A stretch of 64,000 bases of DNA from assembly GCF_025961575.1 (NCBI RefSeq), contig NZ_JAOQNX010000024.1, forward strand, positions 1 through 64,000. The letters run 5' to 3'. This document shows, piece by piece, positions 8,862-18,605 of the stretch. Under the pieces are notes generated by a model, which saw nothing but the letters and a program-made list of their open reading frames with translations, did no database searches and was not told the DNA's origin. Source of the DNA: Rhodoblastus acidophilus. GTDB lineage: Bacteria > Pseudomonadota > Alphaproteobacteria > Rhizobiales > Beijerinckiaceae. Every line of letters begins with the position of its first letter. Position 1 is the first letter of the stretch. Position numbers and translations under genes: made by a program.

Positions 8862-9548
8862 TCAGTACTTGGCGACGACCGGAGCCGGAGCCGGGAGGCC
8901 GAACTTGTAGGCGACGCCGATGTTGAACGTGTTGTCGGTCTTCTGGAAGCCAAAGTTGACCGGGGCGGCGACGGGGCCGTAAGTCCCATTGAACGTGCCA
9001 AAGTTGTAATAGCGATACTCGCCGCGCACGGTCCAGTTGGGCAGGAAGGCGTATTCGAGACCGCCGCCAACGTCGTAGCCGACGTTCGAATCGGCATAGG
9101 TGCCGCCGACATTCGAGACCTTGGTGTCGGAGAAGGCGACGCCGCCGATGGCGTAAACCATCACATGGTCGAAGGCGAAGCCGAGACGGCCGTTGAGCGC
9201 GGCGAGCAGGTTTTGCTTATAGCCAAACACGAGACCGTTCGTGTCGACGCCCAGGCCCTGGACGTCGCCTTGAACGCCGAGGACGAAGCTGCCGATCTGA
9301 CGGTTGTAGCCGACGAAGCCGCCGCCCATGATGGAGCTGGCGTTCCGCGTGTTGTTGAGCACGCCGCGGGTGTACTTGCCCTGGGCCCAGGCGCCGCCGA
9401 GATCGGCGCCGACATAGACGCCGGTCCAGTCATAGGGGAACACGACCGGCGGAGGAAGCGGAGCATCCTTCACGCTGGGGAGGTCGCCGGCGACGGCCGG
9501 GGCGGCCATGGCCAGAGCGGCGAGGGCGGGGGCGAAGCGTTTCAGCAT
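8862..9548 (-). CDS. Outer-membrane beta-barrel protein, Omp25/31 type
   Basis: The 228-residue protein begins with a signal peptide (MLKRFAPALAALAMAAPAVAG, cleavage near residue 21) and a short DLPSVKDAPLPPP linker, then a barrel of about eight strands rich in aromatic-Gly patterns (DWTGVYVGADLGGAW, NWTVRGEYRYYNFG) and a C terminus typical of the family (YKFGLPAPAPVVAKY). Such proteins are abundant outer-membrane structural proteins in Rhizobiales. It lies next to a paralogue at 9768-10520 that shares the same start, EYRYYNFG/EYRHYGFG region and APVVAKY end. Each gene has its own terminator, so the pair arose by tandem duplication and is transcribed separately. Confidence 0.9.
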   Translation of the reverse strand: MLKRFAPALAALAMAAPAVAGDLPSVKDAPLPPPVVFPYDWTGVYVGADLGGAWAQGKYTRGVLNNTRNASSIMGGGFVGYNRQIGSFVLGVQGDVQGLGVDTNGLVFGYKQNLLAALNGRLGFAFDHVMVYAIGGVAFSDTKVSNVGGTYADSNVGYDVGGGLEYAFLPNWTVRGEYRYYNFGTFNGTYGPVAAPVNFGFQKTDNTFNIGVAYKFGLPAPAPVVAKY

Positions 9549-9710
9549 AAGGAAGGTTCCGTGAATAGCGTTGTAAGACTCTACTTGGAGTTAACATACA
9601 CTTGAGCCTGACCAAGACCTAGATGTGGTTGAGGCCAGTGTAGGGATTCTTAAACAGTGTGGCTGAAAAGAGACACGAGACTTGGCGCGCCGTTCGATGC
9701 GTGCGGCGCA

Positions 9711-9742
9711 AAAAAAATCCGCGACCCCGTGGGGTCGCGGAC
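9711..9742 (-). terminator. Intrinsic terminator of the second outer-membrane protein gene
   Basis: On the minus strand the stem TCCGCGACCCC/GGGGTCGCGGA is followed by eight T residues, about 25 bp past the stop of the gene at 9768-10520. Confidence 0.88.
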
Positions 9743-9767
9743 AATGTCTTTGCAGACTGAGACGAAC

Positions 9768-10520
9768 TCAGTACTTGGCGACGACCGGAGCGGCGGCCGG
9801 GCCACCGAACTTGTAGCTCACGCCAACGGTGAAGACGTTGTTGTTGAGGGTCGCGTTGGTGCGGGACAGGACGGCGTTGCCGCCGTAGTTCCAGGAGCCG
9901 AAGCCATAGTGGCGATATTCGACGCGGCCGATCCAGTTCGGGGTGAAGGCGTACTGCACGCCGCCGCCGACGTCGTAGCCGGTGTAGGTGTGGTTGATGT
10001 TGAAAGAATAGGCCGGGAACAGGGTGCTGTTCCAGGTCGCGGAGGCGCCGGCCCAAGCCACACCGCCGATGACGTAGATCAGGGTGCGGTCGATGGCGTA
10101 GCCGAGGGTGCCGTTGACCGAAGCCAGCCAATCCTGGTTGGTCTTGGTGCTCGAATAGTAGCCGTAGAACGGAGCGGCATAGTTGGTGGTCTTGCCGATG
10201 CTGGTGCCGTAGAAGTCGCCTTCGACGCCGATCACGAACTGGTTGAACTGGTAGTTATAGCCGATGCGGCCACCGCCAACGACGCCAGCGGCGCTGGTGT
10301 TGACGTTGTTGCCGATGTAGTTGCCGAACAGGTCGTACGGCTTGGCGTTCACTTCGCTCCAGCCGCCGCCGATGTCGGCGCCGATGTAGAAGCCGGTCCA
10401 GGAGAAGACGGGAACGGGAGCGATGTAGACGGGGGCTTCCTTGCGCGAGGGCAGGTCAGCGGCGAGCGCGGGAGCGGCGATCAGGATCGCGGCGAACGCA
10501 GGAACGATCTTTTTCAACAT
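9768..10520 (-). CDS. Outer-membrane beta-barrel protein, Omp25/31 type (tandem paralogue)
   Basis: This 250-residue protein is the upstream paralogue of the gene at 8862-9548. A signal peptide (MLKKIVPAFAAILIAAPALAA) precedes DLPSRKEAPVYIAP and then the barrel, opening with WTGFYIGADIGGGWSE and closing with VGVSYKFGGPAAAPVVAKY. It is slightly longer because of extra loop sequence around residues 100-135. Its role is probably outer-membrane integrity or a small channel; no substrate can be assigned. It has its own terminator and a 219-bp upstream interval relative to the other copy, so independent expression is likely. Confidence 0.9.
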   Translation of the reverse strand: MLKKIVPAFAAILIAAPALAADLPSRKEAPVYIAPVPVFSWTGFYIGADIGGGWSEVNAKPYDLFGNYIGNNVNTSAAGVVGGGRIGYNYQFNQFVIGVEGDFYGTSIGKTTNYAAPFYGYYSSTKTNQDWLASVNGTLGYAIDRTLIYVIGGVAWAGASATWNSTLFPAYSFNINHTYTGYDVGGGVQYAFTPNWIGRVEYRHYGFGSWNYGGNAVLSRTNATLNNNVFTVGVSYKFGGPAAAPVVAKY

Positions 10521-10659
10521 GACAAGGTTTCCACTTATTGAGGCTGACAGCGTCAGTCCATTGAACTTGCCTGAAACTACGCTCTACCGACGCGCATGCC
10601 TAGCGGAGTCTCGGGCGCCCCCGTTGATTTCGAGGTGGTGTTGCGCGAACGCCACATGA

Positions 10660-12087
10660 TCATGTCGCATCATCCTTAATATTCTGTCTGTGGCCGGATA
10701 AATACGCACCGGCGTTTCCGGGAAGCGGCAGAAAAGCCAGCAAAGCCGCCGCCGAGACCAAGGCGACGCCGAAAAAGGCCGGCGGAAACTGTGCAGCGCC
10801 GAGCGCGCCGCCCGACAGTTCGCGGGCGATTTCCAGCGCCCCCGCCGCGACCGTGACCCCCGCCGAAAGCGCGAGTTGCTGCGCCACCGCGTAAAAGCTG
10901 GTGGCCTTGCTCAGGCGCGTCTCCGTGATGTCGGCATAGGCGAGCGCGTTCATTGCGGTGAATTGCAGCGAGCGGAAGAAGCCGCCGACAAACAGCGCCG
11001 CCATCAGCAGGGCGTGCGGCGAATCCGGGCCGAACAGGCCGACGGCGGCGAGCGACAGGCTCGACAGCACGCCGTTGATCAGCAGCGTGGCGCGAAATCC
11101 GAATTTTTGCAGCACGCTTGCGGCCGTCGCCTTCATGATCAACGCCCCCGCCGTGGAGACGAAGGTGGTGAGGCCCGATTCGAACGGCGACATGCCGAAT
11201 CCCAGTTGCAGCATCAGCGGCAGCAGGAAGGGCGTCGCGCCCGCGCCGATCCGGAACAGCGAGCCGCCGATGACGCTGGCGCGATAGGTGCGCACCTTGA
11301 ACAGGCTGAGATCGAGAATCGGATTGGTCGCCGTGCGCGCGTGGCGCACGTAGAGAAGGAGACCGATCAGGCCAAACAGGACCAGCGCGCCGGCGGCGGG
11401 AAGAGGGATGAAGCCGCGCCCGAGCACGGTCAGCCCGAAGATCAGGCTGGACAGGCTGATGGCGGAGAGAAGGAAGCCGCGCGAATCGAATTTGGCGGGG
11501 TTTTCCTGGCGAAACTCGCCAATGTACAGGCTGACCAGCACCATGCCGGCGAGGCCGATGGGGACGTTGATCCAGAAATTCCAACGCCAATGAAAGTAAG
11601 TGGAGATGAAGCCGCCCACCGGCGGCCCGAGCATCGGGCCGATCAGCGCGGGAATGGTGAGCCAGGCGAGCGCCCGGACCAATTCGCTGCGCTCGACCGA
11701 GCGCATCAGCGCGAGTCGCCCGACGGGGGCCATCATCGCGCCGCCGCAGCCCTGGACGATTCGCGCGGCGACGAATTGCGGCAGGCTGCTCGACAGGCCG
11801 CAGAGAATCGAGCCGAGGGTGAAGACGAGAATCGCCGCGCGAAACACCGTGCGGGCGCCGAACCGGTCCGCCGCCCAGCCCGACGCCGGGATGAACACCG
11901 CCTGCGCCAGCAGGTAGGAGGTCATCGACAGTTTTAGCGCGATCGGGTCCTGGTGCAGGTCGGCGGCGATCGCGGGCAGGGAGGTGGCCACGATCGTGGA
12001 GTCCAAATTCTCCATGAACAGGGCGCAGGCGACGATCAGTGGGGTGATGAAAGGGCGGGGGCGGGAGATCGAACCTTGATCTCGCAT
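10660..12087 (-). CDS. MFS drug exporter, DHA2 (14-TMS, EmrB/QacA) family
   Basis: The 475-residue inner-membrane protein has the MFS motif A region (GWAADRFGARTVFRAA) after the second helix, the antiporter motif C region (LIGPMLGPPVGGFI) in helix 5, and N-terminal ENLDSTIVATSLPAIA typical of proton-driven DHA2 exporters. Length fits 13-14 helices. Homologues export drugs, dyes or metabolites. No adaptor (EmrA-like) or outer-membrane partner is adjacent. The ATG overlaps the stop of the toxin gene (TAATG), so it may be translated by coupling to the toxin-antitoxin transcript, an unusual arrangement. Confidence 0.9.
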   Translation of the reverse strand: MRDQGSISRPRPFITPLIVACALFMENLDSTIVATSLPAIAADLHQDPIALKLSMTSYLLAQAVFIPASGWAADRFGARTVFRAAILVFTLGSILCGLSSSLPQFVAARIVQGCGGAMMAPVGRLALMRSVERSELVRALAWLTIPALIGPMLGPPVGGFISTYFHWRWNFWINVPIGLAGMVLVSLYIGEFRQENPAKFDSRGFLLSAISLSSLIFGLTVLGRGFIPLPAAGALVLFGLIGLLLYVRHARTATNPILDLSLFKVRTYRASVIGGSLFRIGAGATPFLLPLMLQLGFGMSPFESGLTTFVSTAGALIMKATAASVLQKFGFRATLLINGVLSSLSLAAVGLFGPDSPHALLMAALFVGGFFRSLQFTAMNALAYADITETRLSKATSFYAVAQQLALSAGVTVAAGALEIARELSGGALGAAQFPPAFFGVALVSAAALLAFLPLPGNAGAYLSGHRQNIKDDAT

Positions 12088-12416
12088 TACAGATTATTCT
12101 CGCGGCGCACGGTCTTGATGAATTCGCGCAGCGCCTCTGCGCTGCGATTGCCCCTGACATCACGCACGTCGATGATCCAAATCGTTTCCGAGGACACAGT
12201 GTAGAGGAGAGAGAATGACGTTCCAGATATCTGGCGCTCCCTCACCTCTTCAAAATCCTCGTAGCGTTCGCCGCTAAAGGGAAATTCAACCAGCGTCCGC
12301 TCGGCGTGCTTCAACGCGGCGGCGGCGGCCTTGAGATCGAGTTGCGGATTCTCTCGATAATACCGTCGCATCCACCTGAGGCCATACGCGGCGGTCGGAA
12401 GATATTTTACGCCCAT
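12087..12416 (-). CDS. Type II toxin, RelE/ParE family
   Basis: This 109-residue protein matches the RelE/ParE fold: an N-terminal helical hairpin (AAYGLRWMRRYYRENPQ, then AERTLVEFPFSGERYED) and a C-terminal sheet with ISGTSFSLLYTVSSETIWIIDVRDVRG. Members act as ribosome-dependent mRNA interferases (RelE) or gyrase poisons (ParE); the sequence alone does not settle which. It follows the antitoxin gene by 6 bp on the same strand, the standard order for such modules. Its TAA stop overlaps the ATG of the MFS exporter. Confidence 0.85.
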   Translation of the reverse strand: MGVKYLPTAAYGLRWMRRYYRENPQLDLKAAAAALKHAERTLVEFPFSGERYEDFEEVRERQISGTSFSLLYTVSSETIWIIDVRDVRGNRSAEALREFIKTVRRENNL

Positions 12417-12422
12417 CCGGCC

Positions 12423-12680
12423 TTAGGCTTTCGGAAACGGGGCGTCTTCGTAGGACAGAAGCCAGTCGTGAACGGCGTCGCTGGAAACGCCTTCCACGTT
12501 GTTTTCCTTGAGGGCCAGCCCGGTCGCGATCAGGTCGCGGGTCGCCCGACGCTCCTCCACCAGGTTGCGAATCGCCTGGTTGGTCATGAACGAGACCGAC
12601 CTCTTGTCGAACCGGGCGATCCGCTCGAGTTCGGTCTTCAAATCCTGATCGAGGCGGGTCGTCAGTGAAGTCGTGGGCAT
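12423..12680 (-). CDS. Antitoxin, ribbon-helix-helix (CopG/ParD-like)
   Basis: The 85-residue protein has an N-terminal ribbon-helix-helix signature (TTSLTTRLDQDLKTELERIARFDKRSVSFMTNQAIRNLVEE) and a charged C-terminal tail expected to neutralise the toxin encoded 6 bp downstream. Such antitoxins also repress their own operon. The start region is odd: a 29-bp sequence covering the first codons is tandemly duplicated just upstream (12661-12718), creating a second ATG at 12709 that is out of frame with the gene. No clear ribosome-binding site precedes 12680. Confidence 0.83.
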   Translation of the reverse strand: MPTTSLTTRLDQDLKTELERIARFDKRSVSFMTNQAIRNLVEERRATRDLIATGLALKENNVEGVSSDAVHDWLLSYEDAPFPKA

Positions 12681-12718
12681 CGGCGGGTCGTCAGTGAAGT
12701 CGTGGGCATCGGCGGGTC
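12661..12718. repeat. 29-bp tandem duplication over the antitoxin start codon
   Basis: 12661-12689 and 12690-12718 are identical. The unit contains the antitoxin ATG and its first codons, so the duplicate carries a second ATG at 12709. Because 29 is not a multiple of three, that ATG opens a short frame of about 15 codons ending in TGA inside the true gene. Confidence 0.95.
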
Positions 12719-12833
12719 CGGCTGTCAGCGTGTGTCTTACACTGTCATCAGCGCGCAGAAGGTGTCAAATTGATGGGCCTTGCGATGAAAGGCGCGGCGT
12801 GCGCGCCAAATTCTGTTGGTTTGCCGCCGATGA

Positions 12834-14396
<1,563 letters not shown>

Positions 14397-14539
14397 CGGG
14401 ATCGGGGACAGGAACGCATTGCGCCTTTGAAGCGCCGCCATTTCCGGCGGCCGCGTCCGCGCCATGCGATCCAGTCCCCTTCGGCGCTGGGGAACTGGGG
14501 TCTTAGGCTAAATTTTTTTTCGTTTCGCCGGTTTTCGCC

Positions 14540-15532
14540 ATGCATGTGCTTCTCGTCCACAACGCAATCATTCCGGTGTTCGCCTATGGAGGCACCGAGC
14601 GCGTGGTTTGGGATCTCGGCAAGGCGCTGGTCCGGCTCGGCCATAAAGTGACTTTTTTGGCGCGGCCGGGGTCGCGCTGCGATTTCGCCGACGTGCTGCC
14701 GCTTGACCGGAAAAAACCGCTGAAACCGCAGATTCCGCGCCATGTCGACATCGTTCATGTCCAGACTCTGCCGGATTTCGACGCCGATACGGATTTCGAT
14801 CTGCCGTTCCTGATGACCGAGCACGGCAACGCCACCACGGCGCCGACTCACCGGTTTCTCAACACCGTGTTCATCTCGAAGGACCAGGCGGCGCGGCACA
14901 ATTCCGACCAATATGTCTATAATGGCCTGGATTGGGACGCTTACGGCCCCGTCGATTTCGCCCGGCGGCGCGATTACTATCATTTCCTCGCCAAGGCGGC
15001 GGCGCCGGAGAAGAACGTGCGCGGCGCCATTGACGTCGCCCGCGCCGCCGGCGAGCGGCTCGAAGTTTTGGGCGGAAGGCGGCTCAATTTCCGGCGCGGC
15101 TTCCGCTTCACCCCCTGGCCGAGCATCGGCTTCAACGGCATGGTCGGCGGCGAGAAGAAATCCCGTCTGCTCAATGGTTCGCGCGGCCTGATCTATCCGA
15201 TTCGCTGGACCGAGCCGTTTGGGCTGGTGGTGATCGAAAGCCTGTATTTCGGCTGTCCGGTGTTCGGAACGCCCTATGGCTCGCTTCCCGAACTGGTGGG
15301 AGGCGAAGTCGGTTTTCTCTCAACCTCGGCGTCCGAACTCGCCCGCGCTGTCCGCGACAACGCCTTCGATCCCCGCCGCTGCCACGATTATGCGCGGGAG
15401 TCTTTCAATGCGACGGCCATGGCGCGCGGCTATCTGGAGAAATACGAGATCATTCTCAACGGCGGCAAGCTCAACGCGTCGCGCCCCTGGCTGACCGACA
15501 AGAGCGTCGATCTGCTGCCCTGGAAAGCGTGA
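14540..15532 (+). CDS. Glycosyltransferase, GT4-like (GT-B fold)
   Basis: The 330-residue protein starts with a GT-B N-terminal strand and loop (MHVLLVHNAIIPVFAYGGTERVVWDLGKAL) and has the C-terminal nucleotide-sugar signature EPFGLVVIESLYFGCPVFGTPYGSLPELV, the E-x7-E motif of GT4 enzymes. It should transfer a sugar from an activated donor to a lipid or polysaccharide acceptor at the inner face of the membrane. The acceptor is unknown, because there are no other envelope-sugar genes nearby. It is shorter than many GT4 enzymes (370-400 residues), with a compact middle region. It is flanked downstream by a bidirectional hairpin. Confidence 0.82.
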   Translation: MHVLLVHNAIIPVFAYGGTERVVWDLGKALVRLGHKVTFLARPGSRCDFADVLPLDRKKPLKPQIPRHVDIVHVQTLPDFDADTDFDLPFLMTEHGNATTAPTHRFLNTVFISKDQAARHNSDQYVYNGLDWDAYGPVDFARRRDYYHFLAKAAAPEKNVRGAIDVARAAGERLEVLGGRRLNFRRGFRFTPWPSIGFNGMVGGEKKSRLLNGSRGLIYPIRWTEPFGLVVIESLYFGCPVFGTPYGSLPELVGGEVGFLSTSASELARAVRDNAFDPRRCHDYARESFNATAMARGYLEKYEIILNGGKLNASRPWLTDKSVDLLPWKA

Positions 15533-15544
15533 GTCCTGCTCATG

Positions 15545-15575
15545 AAAACGCCGCCGGAGGTCCGGCGGCGTTCGT
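15545..15575. terminator. Bidirectional terminator hairpin between convergent genes
   Basis: ACGCCGCCGG and CCGGCGGCGT form a 10-bp stem with a short AGGT loop, followed by TCGTTT on the plus strand and by TTTTC on the minus strand. It serves both the glycosyltransferase and the convergent small secreted-protein gene. Confidence 0.82.
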
Positions 15576-15587
15576 TTGCGCTTCCGC

Positions 15588-15899
15588 TCACCAATAATAG
15601 TGGCGGTGATAGTAGTGGCGGTGCGGGCGGTAGTAGTAATGCCGATAGGGTCTGTAATAGGGGCGATAATAATAGCGCGGCCGATAATAATGGCGGCGAT
15701 AGCAGGGGCCCCAGTGCAGGAAACGGCCGGTGTAGCGGTTGTAGCAATAGACGCGGGCTTGTTCGATGAGATCGGAGGCGAGCGTTTGCTTGCCGAGACT
15801 GGACGCGGCGACTGGAGCGGCCTTTGCTGAATCAGGCGTGAGTGTTGGCGCCGCCAGGCCGAGCGTCACGGCGAGCAGCAGAAAACGAATGAGACGCAT
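15588..15899 (-). CDS. Secreted Tyr/Arg/His-rich small protein
   Basis: The 103-residue product has a signal peptide (MRLIRFLLLAVTLGLAAPTLTP, processing likely around residue 25-28), a short conserved-looking block VYCYNRYTGRFLHWGPC with two cysteines, and a C-terminal tail made almost entirely of Tyr, Arg, His and Pro (YYRPYYRPYRHYYYRPHRH). Related short proteins are frequent in Rhizobiales, but I know of no function. The tail could bind metals or cell-wall polymers; that is speculation. A bidirectional terminator separates it from the convergent glycosyltransferase gene. Confidence 0.72.
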   Translation of the reverse strand: MRLIRFLLLAVTLGLAAPTLTPDSAKAAPVAASSLGKQTLASDLIEQARVYCYNRYTGRFLHWGPCYRRHYYRPRYYYRPYYRPYRHYYYRPHRHYYHRHYYW

Positions 15900-16106
15900 C
15901 AGGCAACTCCTTCGAAGCGCAAAACGGAGGTCTTAGCCTCCATCGTCAATCTGCGCTTCCGCCGCGTTCAAGGCAAGGCGCATGATTGCGGAGGCCGAGT
16001 TGGCAAAGTCAACGGGATCAATAGGTTGTGCGATGGGTGCGGACGGGCGTTGCGCGGCTCGCATCTTCGTGAAAAGACGGGCGCAGACAAACCGCGAGCT
16101 CCCTTC

Positions 16107-17402
16107 ATGCATCCTTCCGCCCGCATCTCCGCTGCGATCGAAATCCTTGGCGATCTGGAAAGCCGCCGCCGCCCGGCCTCCGATGCGCTGAAGGATTGGG
16201 GGCTGTCGCACCGATTCGCCGGCTCCAAGGACCGCGCCGCCATCGCCTCGCTGGTCTATGACGCCTTGCGCCGCCGCGCCTCCGCCCGCTTTCTGATGAA
16301 ATCCGAAACGCCGCGTGCGGAAATGATCGGCGCGCTGTTTTTCGCGCGGGACATGAGTGTTGATGAGATTGCCGGCCAGTTTTCCGGAATCGGCCACGCG
16401 CCCGCGCCGCTGAACGAGGCGGAGCGCCAAAGTCTCGCCGCGCAAAATCTGGAGGGCGCGCCGGACTGGGTGCTCGGCGATTATCCGGAATGGCTCGGCC
16501 CGCATTTCTCCCGCGCCTTCGGCGACGAGGCGGTGGCGCAAGGCCGGGCGCTCGCCACCCGCGCGCCGCTCGATCTGCGCGTCAACACGCTCAAGGCGAC
16601 GCGGCCGGAAATGCTGGTCGAACTCGAGCATCTGGGCGCGCAGACCTGTCGTTCCGCGCCGTTCGGCCTGCGCATCCCGCAGGGGGCGGCCGGTCGGGGC
16701 GCGGCGCTCGACGCTGAGCCGGCTTACGCGCGGGGCATGATCGAGATTCAGGATGAGGGCTCGCAACTCGCCGCCGCTTTGTGCCGCGCCGCGCCGGGCG
16801 AAAAGGTTTTGGATTTGTGTGCGGGCGGCGGCGGCAAGACTCTGGCGCTCGCGGCGACCATGGACAATCGCGGCGAGCTTTTCGCCACCGATTCCGATGG
16901 CCGGCGACTCACCCCGATCTTTCCGCGCCTGGAGCGGGCGGGGGCGAAAAACGTTGTCGTGCGCGCGCCGCGCGGAAAGAACGATCCGGTCGCCGATCTC
17001 GACGGTCAATGCGATCTGGTGGTCGTGGACGCGCCCTGCACCGGGGTCGGCACCTGGCGGCGCAATCCCGACGCCAAATGGCGGATGCGCCCTGGCGCGC
17101 TCGAGCAGCGGCAGGCGGCGCAGGACGAGGTTCTGGCGAAAGGCGCTGCGTTTGTGAAGGCTGGCGGGCGGCTGGTCTATGTCACCTGCTCGCTGTTGTG
17201 CGAGGAGAATGAGGACAGGGTCGCGGCCTTCCTGTCGCAAAATCCCGATTTTGCCTGCGAAAGCGCTGGCGACAGCCTTCGTCTGGCAGGGCTGGACGGG
17301 CTGGAGGGCGCGGCCTCGCCCCATGGCCCCGGTCTGCGGCTGACCCCGGCGCGCCACGATGTCGACGGGTTTTATGTTGCGGTGCTGATCCGGAAGGGCT
17401 GA
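16107..17402 (+). CDS. RsmB/NOP-type RNA m5C methyltransferase
   Basis: This 431-residue protein belongs to the SAM-dependent RNA cytosine-5 methyltransferases, of which RsmB (C967 of 16S rRNA) is the bacterial reference. An N-terminal NusB-like helical domain (about 1-140) is followed by the methyltransferase domain with SAM motif VLDLCAGGGGKTLALAA. The two cysteines that define the family are C311 in DAPCTGVGTWRRNPD and C361 (the nucleophile) in VTCSLLCEENEDR. I chose the ATG at 16107; an upstream start at 16026 adds 27 non-conserved residues. A single family A repeat follows the stop. Confidence 0.9.
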   Translation: MHPSARISAAIEILGDLESRRRPASDALKDWGLSHRFAGSKDRAAIASLVYDALRRRASARFLMKSETPRAEMIGALFFARDMSVDEIAGQFSGIGHAPAPLNEAERQSLAAQNLEGAPDWVLGDYPEWLGPHFSRAFGDEAVAQGRALATRAPLDLRVNTLKATRPEMLVELEHLGAQTCRSAPFGLRIPQGAAGRGAALDAEPAYARGMIEIQDEGSQLAAALCRAAPGEKVLDLCAGGGGKTLALAATMDNRGELFATDSDGRRLTPIFPRLERAGAKNVVVRAPRGKNDPVADLDGQCDLVVVDAPCTGVGTWRRNPDAKWRMRPGALEQRQAAQDEVLAKGAAFVKAGGRLVYVTCSLLCEENEDRVAAFLSQNPDFACESAGDSLRLAGLDGLEGAASPHGPGLRLTPARHDVDGFYVAVLIRKG

Positions 17403-17428
17403 GGGGCTACCTTTGGGTCATGAACGAA

Positions 17429-17479
17429 CCCCTCATCCGTCGCGCTTCGCGCGCCACCTTCTCCCGCAAGGGGAGAAGG
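17429..17479. repeat. Family A palindromic repeat (single arm, A1)
   Basis: Starts CCCCTCATCC, contains the GCGCTTCGCGCG hairpin and ends in CTTCTCCCGCAAGGGGAG plus AAGG. It lies between two convergent genes. The same sequence recurs in pairs at 33396, 40627, 41158 and 48738. Confidence 0.85.
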
Positions 17480-17520
17480 AGGGCGCCGTCACTGGATGAG
17501 CGGCCCCGAATGGGGCTCCG

Positions 17521-18408
17521 TTACGCCGCCTGGCGCGCCGGGCGCGCGGACTCCCCGTCGCGCCAGCGGCCGGGGCGCGCGCCGCCGGGCTCCGCCAAAA
17601 GGGCGTCAAAATCCTGGCGCGCCAAGATCTCGATCGGCAGGCCGTTGAGGTGCGGCGAGGGGGTGCGAAAATCCATCGCCAGAAAATGCCGGTCCTCCAG
17701 GCGTTGCGCCAGTTCCGCGACGGCGAAGGCGAAGGCCGGGCGACTGCTGGCGAAAAAGCACTCCACGGTGAAGACGCCGCCCACCGCAACGCCGATGATC
17801 GCCGCGCAGGTCTGCTCGCCCTCGCGCATCTCCAGCGCATGGGCGAGGCCGCGGCCGAACAATTCGCGCAAATGGGTCCGGCCCGGCGGACGGCGCCCGG
17901 CGCCGGAGGTTTGCGCCTCGCAGAGGTCGAGCAGGCGCTCGAAATCGCAGTCGAGCCGCAGCTCCAGGGCGCGGCAGTCGGCGCAGCCCGGGACGTGAAG
18001 CGCCCCCGCCCGCACGATGGCGCGCTTGGGCGGCGACCACAGCGAGGCGAGGCCCGGAAAGGCCTCGAAATAGAGGCCGCGGGCATAGAGATCGAGCGCC
18101 GAATCGGCGTCGGGCGTCGGCGACAGCCCGCAGAACCCGTCGGCGCGCTCCGGCGCGCGGCCGAGCGACATGGGTTTCGAGTCGAACAGGAAAGCGCGCG
18201 TCAGGGCGGCGAGGGCGGTGAGCGCGATCGGCAGCCGCCGGGGATGCGCCCATTCGCCGATCACGCGCGCCAGCCGTTCGACACGGCCGCGCGTCGCCGG
18301 CCGGCGCGGCGCGAGCGGCTCGCCGCTTTCCGCGAACAGCCGCGCAATATGCGCGGCGCGCTGGTCGAGCGGCAGCAGCGCGATTTCCTGCAGGCGGACG
18401 TTGGACAT
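17521..18408 (-). CDS. Aat-like (leucyl/phenylalanyl-tRNA-protein transferase fold) protein with N-terminal extension
   Basis: Residues from about 105 to 275 align by eye with Aat, the GNAT-fold enzyme that transfers Leu or Phe from tRNA to N-terminal Arg/Lys for N-end-rule degradation. Shared blocks are LYARGLYFEAF, ASLWSPPKRAIV, FERLLDLCEA, GLAHALEM, GVAVGGVFTVECFFAS (in place of GxxFFGESMFS), AVAELAQRLED and AMDFRTPSPHL (in place of LIDCQxxTPHL). The Glu and Asp equivalent to E156 and D186 of the E. coli enzyme are kept, but the Gln near the Asp is Arg, and about 85 N-terminal residues are extra. It is therefore a divergent paralogue that may use another aminoacyl-tRNA or act differently. 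It is a single gene, convergent with the RsmB-type gene. Confidence 0.65.
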   Translation of the reverse strand: MSNVRLQEIALLPLDQRAAHIARLFAESGEPLAPRRPATRGRVERLARVIGEWAHPRRLPIALTALAALTRAFLFDSKPMSLGRAPERADGFCGLSPTPDADSALDLYARGLYFEAFPGLASLWSPPKRAIVRAGALHVPGCADCRALELRLDCDFERLLDLCEAQTSGAGRRPPGRTHLRELFGRGLAHALEMREGEQTCAAIIGVAVGGVFTVECFFASSRPAFAFAVAELAQRLEDRHFLAMDFRTPSPHLNGLPIEILARQDFDALLAEPGGARPGRWRDGESARPARQAA

Positions 18409-18605
18409 GTCTTCGGGCTCCGTTCTGGTCCGAAGCCACTGTCGCAGGGTCAGATTGCCGCCCGCTTGGGGAAAAACCTAAAATGCGGGTTTAAAATGAT
18501 AAAGGATTTCCGGCATTGTGACGAACGCCCGAATCGCGCACAAAAGGTCTTCTTTTGCCCGCAATTCACGCCTAACTCGCGCAAAGCTGAAGAAACCGGA
18601 GCGCG

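Noticed and set aside
12661-12718. Candidate CRISPR-like direct repeat
   Set aside because: Two abutting 29-bp units with no spacer between them and an obvious origin as a tandem duplication of an antitoxin start.
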